A stretch of 35,150 nucleotides of DNA, taken from contig JAPLTF010000075.1 in assembly GCA_026398275.1 (NCBI GenBank), positions 1 to 35,150 on the forward strand. The letters are read 5' to 3'. Source of the stretch: Verrucomicrobiota bacterium (GTDB taxonomy: Bacteria; Verrucomicrobiota; Verrucomicrobiia; Chthoniobacterales; Terrimicrobiaceae). Under the pieces are notes generated by a model. That model saw only the letters and a list, made by a program, of their open reading frames with translations, made no database searches and was not told the DNA's origin. This document shows, piece by piece, positions 1 to 8,132 of the stretch (positions are counted from its first letter, which is position 1; each line of letters starts with the position of its first letter). Both the position numbers and the translations under genes were made by a program.

Positions 1-104
1 CTGTCGCTGTAGCCGGGGTCTGTGACCCCGGCAAACACGAGCACCGGCCTCACAGAGGCCGGCTACAACCCCGTCGCTGTAGCCGGGGTCTGTGACCCCG
101 GCAG
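1..104. repeat. Cluster of three REP-like hairpin repeats
   Basis: Three short palindromes lie in a row. Positions 12-32 and 82-102 are identical, with 9-bp arms GCCGGGGTC / GACCCCGGC around a TGT loop. Positions 44-62 carry a related hairpin in the opposite orientation, with arms CCGGCCTC / GAGGCCGG around ACA. The flanking context (GTAG before the stem) is shared. The stem bases differ between copies but still pair, which suggests the fold is conserved rather than the exact sequence. The third copy lies inside the 3' end of the exporter gene that stops at 63. The element is non-coding and resembles REP sequences; its function is unknown. Confidence 0.8.
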
Positions 105-2516
105 TTGCGAACTACAACGCCGGCCTAAGAGCGGGGCGAGGAAGAGGAGGCTGGAGGCCAGGCACCATGCGACTCCGGTCGCGCACACAAACCCCAGTCC
201 GGTAAGTGCGGGGTTCTGCGCGAGGGTCAGCGCGCCGAACCCGGTGATCGTGGTCAGGGCACTGATCAGGACCGGCTTCATCACGGCTGGCATATTCGCT
301 TTGATGTCGCCCTTCTCCCGTGCGGCCAGGATCAGGTGAACACCATAATCCACCCCCACCGCAAGGATGAGGGGAAAGGCGAGGACGCTCAGCAGGTTGA
401 TGGAATGGCCGGACAGTTTCAAGGTGGCGACCGTTCCGCACATGGCAAGAAACAATGTTGTCAAGTGGAGGGCGAGGACACGCACATCCCGGTAAATCAC
501 AAAAAGGATGATCAGGATAATCGCGATCACCGCGCCGCCGAATATGAGGAGCTCGCGCGTTGCCCACGGGACCAGGTCGTTCAGCATCTGGCTCCACCCT
601 GTCACCATGGCATTCGGCAGGGTCGCGGCCACGGCATTTTCCAGGATCTGCCGCGATTCGCGTCCCGAGCCGGCCGGAAGTTGGACGTAATAAATGACAT
701 CCCCGGAGGCGGGTGCCAGCATCCGGTCGAGGACAAACCACCAGGGTGAAAGAGCGGGGAGCTGCTCGGTGAGCGGCCGCCGGGACCGCAGGCAATCAAG
801 GAGCCGCGATGCGGAATCGAGGCTGCCTGCCCGCAATCCCGCAGAGCGCTCCGCGTCGGTCACGGCCCTCTCCAACCCATCCCAGTCCAGCGCCTGAAGC
901 CTGGCCATGTTGCGTTTGATCTGCAAGGGATCCTGCACCAGGGCCGAGGGGCTTGAAAATTTGTGGATCACCCCGGATTGTTTGAGCCCGGCGAGTTTTC
1001 CGTCGAGTTCGACAAGCGACTGGTAGCTTGCCGGGCCTGGCACCACGATCATCACCGGCTCGAAGGTCGCCGGAAAAAGCTCCATCAGGCGTGCGAGGGC
1101 CTTTGCTGCAGGAATCTCACGCGGTTCAAGCGAGTGGGTTGAGGTGTCAAATTCCAGCGCCCGCCAGGGAAGAGCCGCCATCAGCAGCGCGGCAGCGAGG
1201 AGCCCTCCCCCAAACCGGAACGTCCATTTGGAATCCATCAGCCGGCAACAAAGCTTCCACACCGGATCCTCCTTGTTGGCCGGAATCCCGCGCTCGAACA
1301 GCGGCATGAAGAGGACCATGCCCACCGCGCTGGCCAGCACGCCGATGGCGATCAGGACTCCGAGCTGCGCGAATCCCGCAGAGCCGCTGAAAAGCAGGGA
1401 GGCAAAGCCGAGGCCCGTGGTCAGCGCGACCCAGAGAATTCCGGGCGTGCTGTGCCTGGTGGAATCCACTATCGCCTCCTCGCGGGTCATCCCCTGCGCC
1501 CTCGCCCCGACATACCGCTGGTAGAGCAGGAGGCTGAAATCGTCGCCGAGCCCGACAAGAATCGAGCAGAACCCCATCGCGACCACATTCAATTTGTCGA
1601 AGATCAGCGACCCGCAGGCCAGGGAGATCAGGCACGTCCAGGCCAGAATGAGAACGGATCCCGCCAGCGGAACGAGGGACCGGAACGAAAACCAGAAAAG
1701 CAGTGTGACTGCGGCGATCGAAACCAAACTTGTCAGCGCAATATCCCGGTGCATCGAATTCGAGATCTCATCCACGTAGGCCGAGCGCCCGGTCACCGAG
1801 ACCAGCGGCGCGCCGGGTGTCCGGCGGAACTCCTCCAGAAACGCATGCACCTTCTGCATGAGATCCCGGCAGTCGCCGGCGGAAAGGCTCGGCATGTTGG
1901 CGATGACCGGAACGATCCTGGCCCGTCCATCAGTGGAAACCAGATCGACATTTTCCGCGATCGAGAGCTTCTCGGAGAGCCTGCCCGCAACCGGGGAGAT
2001 CAAGCCCGCAGGGTCGTTCAGCAGCTCGATGCGGGCGAGCGGGGATCCCGCCTGCGCCTTGGAGGCAAGATTCCGGAGCCGGCTTTCGAGGGCGTTCGGT
2101 TCGAGCTTCTCAACCGTCCTGTCAAAGTCCTCGTCGCCCTGCCCGAGAATGAGCGGTGCCGCCAGCGCGGGGAGTGTCTCCCGGCCTTTCTGCGACTCCA
2201 TCGGCGAGGCATCGAGAATCCTCAGAACCCAAGGCTGCCTCGCGAGCGCCTCGACAAAATCGTCGGTGAGCCCGGGGTCGGTGCCGTCCGGCGATTCCAC
2301 AAGAAACGCGAGCTCCCTCGCGGAGTTGAACTGCGAGTTATAAATCTTCAGCCCGCGCACCGAGGCGGCATCCGAGGGAAGCAGGTTCAAGATCTCCGAG
2401 TCAAAGGACTGCCGGCTCTGAAACAGAAAAACCGCCGAGAGAAGCATCAGGATCGCGGCCGCGATCAGGATCCCCGGACGTCGGACTGCAATATGGGCAA
2501 GGCTACGCGAGAACAT
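63..2516 (-). CDS. MMPL/RND-superfamily exporter, HpnN-like
   Basis: Large inner-membrane transporter of 817 residues with the two-fold repeat of the RND/MMPL superfamily. Each half has one N-terminal membrane helix, a periplasmic domain and a block of five helices. Helix-rich blocks are visible near residues 255-410 (with GLGDDFSLLLYQRY) and 650-800 (with GVDYGVHLILAAREKG); these Asp/Tyr-rich motifs are typical of MMPL and the hopanoid-associated HpnN exporters. It probably moves lipids or hydrophobic molecules using the proton gradient, but the substrate cannot be told. No hopanoid genes are nearby. The start is an ATG with no clear Shine-Dalgarno site. The last dozen or so residues (GSQTPATATGL) are encoded by a REP repeat, so the natural C-terminus may have been altered. 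Confidence 0.85.
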   Translation of the reverse strand: MFSRSLAHIAVRRPGILIAAAILMLLSAVFLFQSRQSFDSEILNLLPSDAASVRGLKIYNSQFNSARELAFLVESPDGTDPGLTDDFVEALARQPWVLRILDASPMESQKGRETLPALAAPLILGQGDEDFDRTVEKLEPNALESRLRNLASKAQAGSPLARIELLNDPAGLISPVAGRLSEKLSIAENVDLVSTDGRARIVPVIANMPSLSAGDCRDLMQKVHAFLEEFRRTPGAPLVSVTGRSAYVDEISNSMHRDIALTSLVSIAAVTLLFWFSFRSLVPLAGSVLILAWTCLISLACGSLIFDKLNVVAMGFCSILVGLGDDFSLLLYQRYVGARAQGMTREEAIVDSTRHSTPGILWVALTTGLGFASLLFSGSAGFAQLGVLIAIGVLASAVGMVLFMPLFERGIPANKEDPVWKLCCRLMDSKWTFRFGGGLLAAALLMAALPWRALEFDTSTHSLEPREIPAAKALARLMELFPATFEPVMIVVPGPASYQSLVELDGKLAGLKQSGVIHKFSSPSALVQDPLQIKRNMARLQALDWDGLERAVTDAERSAGLRAGSLDSASRLLDCLRSRRPLTEQLPALSPWWFVLDRMLAPASGDVIYYVQLPAGSGRESRQILENAVAATLPNAMVTGWSQMLNDLVPWATRELLIFGGAVIAIILIILFVIYRDVRVLALHLTTLFLAMCGTVATLKLSGHSINLLSVLAFPLILAVGVDYGVHLILAAREKGDIKANMPAVMKPVLISALTTITGFGALTLAQNPALTGLGFVCATGVAWCLASSLLFLAPLLGRRCSSQLPGSQTPATATGL

Positions 2517-2519
2517 TCC

Positions 2520-2583
2520 GTGGCATGGGCAGCCTGCCCATGTCTTGATGGATTGTTACGCATGGGCAGGATGCCCATGCCAC
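2520..2583. repeat. Inverted repeat, 23-bp arms
   Basis: Arms at 2520-2542 and 2561-2583 pair with one mismatch around an 18-nt loop. Each arm is itself nearly palindromic (CATGGGCAG...TGCCCATG). It lies between ychF and the downstream exporter start. It shares its plan (TGG, variable stem, GGC, RTCCYGCC) with the repeats at 24281-24339 and 28942-29023. It could fold in RNA and tune read-through between the two genes. Confidence 0.8.
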
Positions 2584-2618
2584 AAGCATGACATTTTTCT
2601 CACCCATCCGAAGCCGGG

Positions 2619-3725
2619 CTAGACGTTGAAGCGGAACTCGACGACATCGCCGTCCTGGACCACATATTCTTTTCCTTCGAGGCGGAGCTTGCCGGCTTCC
2701 TTCGCCTTGGCTTCCGAGCCGAACGTCATGAGGTCGTCGAACGCGATGATCTGCGCCGCAATAAACCCGCGCTCGAAATCGCTGTGGATCACACCTGCTG
2801 CGGCCGGTGCCTTGTCGCCGGTGTGGATCGTCCACGCCCGGGTTTCCTTCGGCCCGGTCGTGAGGTAGGTCCGCAGCCCGAGCAAATGATACGCCGCGCG
2901 GATGAGCTGGCTCACGCCGCTGTCCGTCACGCCGAGGCCGGCCAGAAATTCCCTGGCCTCCTCGGCGGGAAGATCGGCGAGCTCACTTTCAATCTGCGCA
3001 CTGATGACAACCGCCTCGCTGCCGAGGTGGGTGGCGGCATATTCGCGGACCGCCTGCACGAATTTGGCGGCGGGCGAATCGCCGGCAAGGTCGTTCTCAC
3101 CGACGTTGCAGGCAAAGAGCGTCGGCTTCGATGAGAGGAGGAAAAACCCTTTGAGCAGGGCTTTCTCTTCGGGGACGAGGTCGGCGGTCAGCGCGGGGCG
3201 TCCGGCATCGAGGTGTGGAAGAAGTTTTTCGGCCAGCGCGAGTTCGGCCTTGGCTTCCTTGTCGCCGGCGCGGGCACCTTTCTGTGAGCGCTCGATGCGC
3301 TTCTTCACCGAGGCCATGTCGGCCAGGATCAGCTCCGTGTTGATGATCTCGATGTCGCGGACCGGATCAACCGAGCCGGTGACATGGTGGATGTCCTCGC
3401 TCTCGAAACACCTTACGACCTGGATGATGGCATCGACCTCGCGGATGTGGCTCAGGAACTGGTTCCCCAGCCCCTCGCCTTCGCTCGCCCCGGCGACAAG
3501 CCCGGCGATGTCCACGAACTCGATCGCGGCGGGCAGGATTTTTTCCGACTTGGTGATCGCCGCCAGCTTTTCCAGCCGGTCATCCGGCACGCTGACGATC
3601 CCGACATTCGGCTCGATCGTGCAAAAGGGAAAGTTCGCCGCCTGCGCCTTGCGCGTGCGGGTGACTGCGTTGAAGAGTGTGGACTTGCCGACATTGGGCA
3701 GCCCGACGATTCCGGCTCTGAGCAT
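2619..3725 (-). CDS. ychF: Redox-regulated ATPase/GTPase YchF
   Basis: Universal OBG-family P-loop protein of 368 residues (family about 363-366) that binds ribosomes and hydrolyses ATP. The P-loop GLPNVGKSTL is at residues 8-17, followed by the family's NFPFCTIEPNVG segment. Switch II is DIAGLVAGASEGEGLGNQFL. The NxxE replacement of the usual NKxD motif appears as NVGEND, which in this family favours ATP. A C-terminal TGS domain ends in QDGDVVEFRFNV. It is the third gene downstream of ribF on the same strand. The ATG start is set by the usual N-terminus; there is no strong Shine-Dalgarno site. Confidence 0.97.
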   Translation of the reverse strand: MLRAGIVGLPNVGKSTLFNAVTRTRKAQAANFPFCTIEPNVGIVSVPDDRLEKLAAITKSEKILPAAIEFVDIAGLVAGASEGEGLGNQFLSHIREVDAIIQVVRCFESEDIHHVTGSVDPVRDIEIINTELILADMASVKKRIERSQKGARAGDKEAKAELALAEKLLPHLDAGRPALTADLVPEEKALLKGFFLLSSKPTLFACNVGENDLAGDSPAAKFVQAVREYAATHLGSEAVVISAQIESELADLPAEEAREFLAGLGVTDSGVSQLIRAAYHLLGLRTYLTTGPKETRAWTIHTGDKAPAAAGVIHSDFERGFIAAQIIAFDDLMTFGSEAKAKEAGKLRLEGKEYVVQDGDVVEFRFNV

Positions 3726-3803
3726 AGGCGGGAGAAACTACAGCGCCCGCGCGCGGGGAGGAAGGACGAAAATAACCCGCCTCCGTGCCTGGGTGGAGCT
3801 TCG

Positions 3804-4844
3804 CTAAGCCGGAGGCAGTTCGGGTGGATATTTCCTTTTCCCCAGGCGGGGGAGAAGGGAGCGGAAGATCCGGCGGGTCTCGGTGATCGGGGTTTCCTCG
3901 ATGAAATACGCGATCGCCGCCTTGCCGATGGCGTAGGTTCCGGCGCCCGCAATGAAGCCCGAAACCGCATTCCCCCAGATCGGCACGACGCGGACAATCG
4001 CCCGGGCCCCCTCGCGCAGGACAAGCCCGGCACCGATATTGAAGCCGAGCGCCCCGAGAAATTCCGCCACGAGCCTCGCGCTGAACGGTCGGCCGGTCGT
4101 ATGGATGATCATCCCGACCATGAGGGTCTGCAACGTCGTCAGGATCGGCATGTCCGCAAGCGGAATGGGCTGGACCCCAATCACCCCGCAGACCGCGCTG
4201 AAGGATTTCAAAAGCGACCCGGCGATGTGGGCCTGGGCCCGGCGGGCATTGGTCAGGCGGGCAAACTCCAACTGTGCGGGAAGCGGAAGCGCCGCGCAGA
4301 TGGCCTCGACTGCCGCCGGATCGCCGGTCACGAGAACCCGCGGCACCCGCTTCGCGAGCGTCGGCTCCGCCGCCAGCAGACCGTGGAGGCGCAAAGCGCT
4401 GGACAGAGAGATCGCGATGACCGGGGATTCGACGAGCCTGCAGCGCGCGACGGCGGCTTTCCAGTCCTTCGCGGGGGCATCGGGCGGCTCCAGAAAAAGC
4501 ACGACATCCGGATGCTGCCGGGCCAATCCCGTCCGAACGTGCTCCTCCGGGACATCCTGCCGCGCGTCGAGGATCAGGATTTCCCCGCGTCCGGAAACCC
4601 GATACGAACGCCAGCCGTTGTCGCTGCCGCCGGTTTCGAGTTCGAGGGCACCGAGCGAGGCGAGGATTTCCGGGGCCGTGCCCATGGGGTTCCCCACAAG
4701 CATCAGCCGGGGCGGGCGCTGCTCGAGGAAGACCTGCCGGATGGGGGTCAGCTCCCGGAGAATCGGCTTCTGGAGCCCGCCGGGCAGCTTTTCAACAAGC
4801 CCGGTGAGGCGGTCGTAAACGGTCAGCAGGGAGTCACGGTTCAA
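3804..4844 (-). CDS. DUF697 (YcjF-like) protein with degenerate GTPase domain
   Basis: Protein of 346 residues. Its C-terminal half has a hydrophobic DUF697/YcjF-type domain, visible as two glycine-rich membrane segments (EFLGALGFNIGAGLVL; VPIWGNAVSGFIAGAGTYAIGKAAIAYF). The N-terminal half has the layout of a small GTPase, but the P-loop is broken: it reads LMLVGNPMGTAPE with no GK(S/T). The stretches LILDARQDVPEEH and PDVVLFLEPPDAP sit where the G3 region would be. It probably cannot hydrolyse GTP. The first usable codon is TTG, overlapping by 11 nt the stop of the upstream peroxiredoxin fragment, so translation may be coupled. The start is uncertain. Function is unknown; a role at the membrane is likely. 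Confidence 0.75.
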   Translation of the reverse strand: MNRDSLLTVYDRLTGLVEKLPGGLQKPILRELTPIRQVFLEQRPPRLMLVGNPMGTAPEILASLGALELETGGSDNGWRSYRVSGRGEILILDARQDVPEEHVRTGLARQHPDVVLFLEPPDAPAKDWKAAVARCRLVESPVIAISLSSALRLHGLLAAEPTLAKRVPRVLVTGDPAAVEAICAALPLPAQLEFARLTNARRAQAHIAGSLLKSFSAVCGVIGVQPIPLADMPILTTLQTLMVGMIIHTTGRPFSARLVAEFLGALGFNIGAGLVLREGARAIVRVVPIWGNAVSGFIAGAGTYAIGKAAIAYFIEETPITETRRIFRSLLPRLGKRKYPPELPPA

Positions 4845-4998
4845 AGTGTGAGAGGTCGTTGAGCCGGGTAAAATACAGGCCCACCGTGCGGCCCCGGAAG
4901 TCCGGGAGCCTCACCGGCGTGCCTTCTCCGTATTCCGCACCCACTGCAATCGGGGAGAAATCCGGCGCCGGGTCGCCGGGAACAAGATCATTGGCCAT
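4834..4998 (-). pseudogene. Truncated peroxiredoxin (AhpC/TSA N-terminal fragment)
   Basis: Open frame of 54 codons beginning MANDLVPGDPAPDF and continuing to LPDFRGRTVGLYFT. It matches the first third of Bcp/AhpC-type peroxiredoxins (G-D-x-A-P-D-F, then DFRG-x-x-V-x-LYF). The expected peroxidatic TPxC motif just after that strand is absent: the frame reads RLNDLSHFEP and stops. It ends inside the start of the DUF697 gene. It is either a remnant of a deleted peroxiredoxin or a short protein kept for translational coupling. Too short to be an enzyme. Confidence 0.55.
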
Positions 4999-5048
4999 GG
5001 TGGGGACTTTTCACCAACCTCGCGCGGCTTGCAAGTCCGGACCAGCGG

Positions 5049-5972
5049 TCACCCCGCCACCAGACGGGCAGACTGCACGTCGATCGCGATCTGGCCCCGC
5101 AGGGCGTCCACATCCGGGAACTTTTTTTCGGGCCGGAGGAAATGCAGAAACTCCGCCTCGATGTCACGTCCGTAAAGATCTCCTGAGAAATCCAGGAGGT
5201 GGACCTCCAGCAGCCGCTCTCCCGCGGTCTTAACCGTGGGCCGAGATCCGATATTTGCGACGCCGCGAAGGAGTTCCCCACCCACATGAACACGGACGGC
5301 ATAAACTCCATCCGGGGGAAATTGCTCGTTGTGGGCCGCGAGATTGGCGGTGGGGAACCCGAGCTTTTTTCCCAGCCCGTCACCCGGGATCACCGTGCCG
5401 AGTATGGAATAGTTTCTTCCCAGAAAGCGCGCGGCCGCCTCCAGTTCTCCCGATTCCACCAACTGCCGGATGAGCGTGCTGCTGACCGTTGTGCCGTCGA
5501 TCTGGACCGGTTCGACCTCGGTGGTTTCAAAACCCAGTTCCGGCCCGATCCGCCTGAGAAGATCCGCGTCCCCCCGCCTCGCGTGTCCGAACCGCCAGCC
5601 CTGCCCCACGCAGATGCGTGCAAGCTTTTTCGCCGACGAACTCAGCCCGCGCAAAAAATCCTCTGCCTCCACTGCGGCAAATTCCTTGTCGAACGGAATG
5701 ACGAGCACCGCGGAAATCCGGAGCTTGTCCATCAAATGCAGCTTGTGTCGGGTCGAGGTGAGCAGGCGCGCGGAGTTTTCGGGCCGGAGGATTTTCGAGG
5801 GATGCGGGTCAAACGTCAGCGCGACGGCTGTCCCTCCAACCCGGTCTGCGGAGTCGAGTGCTGCCTGGAGCACAGCCTTGTGCCCCGGGTGCATGCCGTC
5901 GAAAACCCCTGCGGCAACAACCAATGGGCCGGAAACCGAAGCCAGGCCATCCATGTCGCGGAACACATTCAT
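5049..5972 (-). CDS. ribF: Bifunctional riboflavin kinase / FAD synthetase
   Basis: Makes FMN from riboflavin and ATP, then FAD from FMN and ATP, in the cytosol; 307 residues (typical size). The N-terminal nucleotidyltransferase half carries GVFDGMHPGHKAVL (the family's GxFDGxHxGH site) and VGQGWRFGHARRGD. The C-terminal riboflavin kinase half carries GDGLGKKLGFPTAN, then GVANIGSRPTV and EVHLLDFSGDLYG. I chose the ATG at 5972; a TTG two codons upstream is also in frame. It is the last recognisable gene of the nusA-truB cluster, separated from truB by an inverted repeat. No FMN riboswitch was seen upstream. Confidence 0.96.
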   Translation of the reverse strand: MNVFRDMDGLASVSGPLVVAAGVFDGMHPGHKAVLQAALDSADRVGGTAVALTFDPHPSKILRPENSARLLTSTRHKLHLMDKLRISAVLVIPFDKEFAAVEAEDFLRGLSSSAKKLARICVGQGWRFGHARRGDADLLRRIGPELGFETTEVEPVQIDGTTVSSTLIRQLVESGELEAAARFLGRNYSILGTVIPGDGLGKKLGFPTANLAAHNEQFPPDGVYAVRVHVGGELLRGVANIGSRPTVKTAGERLLEVHLLDFSGDLYGRDIEAEFLHFLRPEKKFPDVDALRGQIAIDVQSARLVAG

Positions 5973-5987
5973 TCCCAAAATCGTAAT

Positions 5988-6096
5988 TTAACCACGGAGG
6001 TCACGAAGCACACGGAGGAAAGAACAAAGATCCATATATCTGCCGCGTCAAATACCCCTGCTGGTCTCCGTGTTCTTGTAGGTCCTCCGTGGTGAA
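5988..6096. repeat. Inverted-repeat element between truB and ribF
   Basis: Outer arms at 5988-6000 (TTAACCACGGAGG) and 6084-6096 (CCTCCGTGGTGAA) pair with one G-U-type mismatch. The match continues inward, with a gap, to ACACGGAG on both sides, giving arms of about 30 nt around roughly 45 nt. The same ACCACGGA core flanks the element at 17229-17466, so this looks like a dispersed family. It fills almost the whole gap between truB and ribF. Confidence 0.75.
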
Positions 6097-6111
6097 CAAT
6101 CGTCGGGATCA

Positions 6112-6834
6112 TTACGCGCCGCGCAGCCGGGAAACGGCAGGCAGGCTCATCACGCGGGCGGCGACGGCCTCCAGCGGCCCGGCCTTCAGCTCCTCGACCG
6201 TGATTGCCCCGTCCACATTGAAGCGACCGGATTTTGTGCGGCGCAGGGATTTCAGGTGGGCGCCGCAACCGAGATCCTGCCCGATGTCATGGGCATAGGT
6301 GCGGACGTAAAAGCCCTTGCTGCAGACGACGCGGAAATCGATCTCCGGCAGGCGGACCGCCTGGATCTCGTGCGCGTAGACATGCACGAACCGCGGCTCG
6401 CGCGCGACCTCTTTTCCCTGGCGGGCGAGCTTGTAGAGCGGAACGCCGTCCTTCTTGATCGCGCTCACCATCGGCGGGGTCTGATAAAAATCCCCGTGAA
6501 ACTTCGCGAACGCGGCGTCGATCTGCTCGCGGGAAAAGTCTGCCACCGGCTTGCTCCCGGTCACCACCCCGTCGGCATCCTGGCTGTCGGTGACCTTCCC
6601 GAGCTCCATGGTTCCCGCGTATTCCTTGTCCTCGCTCATCAGCAGGTCCTGGATCTTGGTGCCGCGGCCGATCGTGATGAGGAGAAGCCCGGTGGCCAGC
6701 GGATCGAGCGTCCCGCAGTGGCCGACCTTTTTCGTGTTGAGGGCGCGGCGCGTGATCGCGACGACATCGTGCGATGTCATCCCGGACGCCTTGTCCACCA
6801 ACAATACCCCGTCAATCTCGTTTGCTGATCTCAT
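6112..6834 (-). CDS. truB: tRNA pseudouridine-55 synthase
   Basis: Converts U55 of the tRNA T-loop to pseudouridine. The 240-residue protein has the N-terminal GVLLVDKASGMTSHDVV motif and the catalytic loop HCGTLDPLATG, with the nucleophile Asp at residue 44. KEYAGTMELG and GFYVRTYAHDIG follow; the latter is the conserved RTLxxDLG-type motif. It is shorter than E. coli TruB because it lacks a C-terminal PUA domain, as in many bacteria. Its start overlaps the end of nrnA by 23 nt, which indicates cotranscription and coupling. Confidence 0.97.
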   Translation of the reverse strand: MRSANEIDGVLLVDKASGMTSHDVVAITRRALNTKKVGHCGTLDPLATGLLLITIGRGTKIQDLLMSEDKEYAGTMELGKVTDSQDADGVVTGSKPVADFSREQIDAAFAKFHGDFYQTPPMVSAIKKDGVPLYKLARQGKEVAREPRFVHVYAHEIQAVRLPEIDFRVVCSKGFYVRTYAHDIGQDLGCGAHLKSLRRTKSGRFNVDGAITVEELKAGPLEAVAARVMSLPAVSRLRGA

Positions 6835-7780
6835 CGGTCACAACCTTTAAAAAATCTTCCTTCACCTTTTCGAGCGTTCCCTTGACCCGGGCACCCGAGG
6901 CCATCGGATGTCCCCCCCCCTTGAACATCTGGCAGATCTTGCAGACATCGAGAGCAGGATCCTTCGACCGCGCGCTCACGCGGACTTTCCCTTCCGGCAG
7001 CTCCTCAAAAAAGATCGCGGCCCGCACGTCATCAATCGATCGGAGTTGGTCGATGATCCCCTCGTTGTCCTCCGGGATCACGCCCAGTTCCGCCACGTCG
7101 GCAAGCGTGAGCGAGAAGGTGGCGATCCGTCCCGCACAATGAAACTCGGCCCGGTTGAGGGCGAATCGGAGGAGCTCGAACCGGCGCCTCGGCTGGCTCT
7201 CATACATCGAGCGCGAAAGCGACGCCACATCGACCCCGGCCGACACGAGGCCCGAGCCTGCATCAAATGTGCGCGCATCCGTGCCCTGGTATTGGAACGA
7301 CCCGGTGTCGGTGGAAATCGCCGCGAAGAGGTTGGTCGCGATCGCCGGGGTCAGGGTCACTCCGGCAGCCAGGAAAATTTCGTAAAGGATCTGCCCGGTC
7401 GCCGGCGCTGTGGGATCGATGTGGTTGATGTCCCCGTAGAGCTCGTTGCTCACGTGGTGGTCGATGTTGATCCAGATTGCGCCCGGCGCAACCGCCGACG
7501 CCACGGTTCCCAGCCGGTTCCGGACCGACGTGTCCAGCGCAAGAAAGACATCGAACTTTTCCGGGGAATCCGGCGGTGCGGTGACCAGCTCATGGTTCGG
7601 CAGGTAACGAAACTTCTCCGGCACCCCATCCTCGATCCACGCCGTGACATCCTTGCCAAGGCCCTTCAGCCACAGCGCACAGGCGATGGTCGAGCCGAGC
7701 GCATCCGCATCCGGGCGAAGGTGGCTGGCGATCAGGACCCTCCGGGCGTCCTTCAGCGGGGCAAGGATTTCTTCAATCAT
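6812..7780 (-). CDS. nrnA: DHH-family oligoribonuclease / pAp phosphatase (NrnA type)
   Basis: Cytosolic phosphoesterase of 322 residues, of the family that degrades nano-RNAs and 3',5'-phosphoadenosine. Manganese-binding motifs are visible: SHLRPDADALGS at residues 19-30, ALDTS near 81-85 and IDHH at 106-109. The C-terminal DHHA1 domain has FKGGGHPMASGARV near residues 286-299. The position between rbfA and truB is the usual place for this gene. The start overlaps the end of rbfA by 8 nt. The GGG-HP motif is encoded by a run of nine G (positions 6912-6920 on the plus strand as C), a possible slippage site. Confidence 0.93.
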   Translation of the reverse strand: MIEEILAPLKDARRVLIASHLRPDADALGSTIACALWLKGLGKDVTAWIEDGVPEKFRYLPNHELVTAPPDSPEKFDVFLALDTSVRNRLGTVASAVAPGAIWINIDHHVSNELYGDINHIDPTAPATGQILYEIFLAAGVTLTPAIATNLFAAISTDTGSFQYQGTDARTFDAGSGLVSAGVDVASLSRSMYESQPRRRFELLRFALNRAEFHCAGRIATFSLTLADVAELGVIPEDNEGIIDQLRSIDDVRAAIFFEELPEGKVRVSARSKDPALDVCKICQMFKGGGHPMASGARVKGTLEKVKEDFLKVVTDEISKRD

Positions 7781-8132
7781 TTTTGATATCGTCGAGTCCG
7801 AGTTCGTCCATGATGCTGAGGATCCGCGAGCCGCGCTCGATCGATGCGTCGAGCTTGAAAAACAGGTGCGGCGTGTGTTTGAGGCTCACCCGCCTGGCGA
7901 TCTCCCCCTGCAGGTGGGCGCGGCTTCGCTCGAGCTTCTCCAGAACATGGCGCTGCTGGCCGGGGCTTCCGAGCGCCGAAATAAAAACATGCGCCTGCTT
8001 GAGATCCGGGGTGACATCCACGGAGCTGACCGTGACCAGCACCGGGGAAAAATCGATCTCGCGGAGCAGGATCAATCCCAGTTCGCGCTTGAGGACTTCG
8101 CAGACCCTTTCGAGGCGGTGTTTCACCGGCAT
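7773..8132 (-). CDS. rbfA: 30S ribosome-binding factor A
   Basis: Small KH-like cold-shock protein of 119 residues that helps mature the 5' end of 16S rRNA on the 30S subunit. The sequence starts MPVKHRLERVCEVLKREL and has the typical DVTPDLKQAHVFISALG and HTPHLFFKLDASIERGSRI segments. The frame stays open further upstream, but that part lies inside infB. The ATG at 8132 shares one base with the infB stop (TGATG), a classic coupling arrangement, and gives the usual RbfA length. Confidence 0.95.
   Translation of the reverse strand: MPVKHRLERVCEVLKRELGLILLREIDFSPVLVTVSSVDVTPDLKQAHVFISALGSPGQQRHVLEKLERSRAHLQGEIARRVSLKHTPHLFFKLDASIERGSRILSIMDELGLDDIKND

Noticed and set aside
1-104. CRISPR array
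   Set aside because: The direct repeat occurs only twice, each unit is a hairpin, a third copy is inverted and there are no regular spacers or cas genes.
1452-2591. Plus-strand frame of 379 codons opposite the exporter gene
   Set aside because: It is antisense to a clear RND-type gene, is rich in Arg/Gly/Pro as expected of a GC-rich shadow frame, and shows no family motif.
5973-6111. FMN riboswitch before ribF
   Set aside because: The gap is filled by an inverted repeat of a dispersed family; no conserved RFN core was found.
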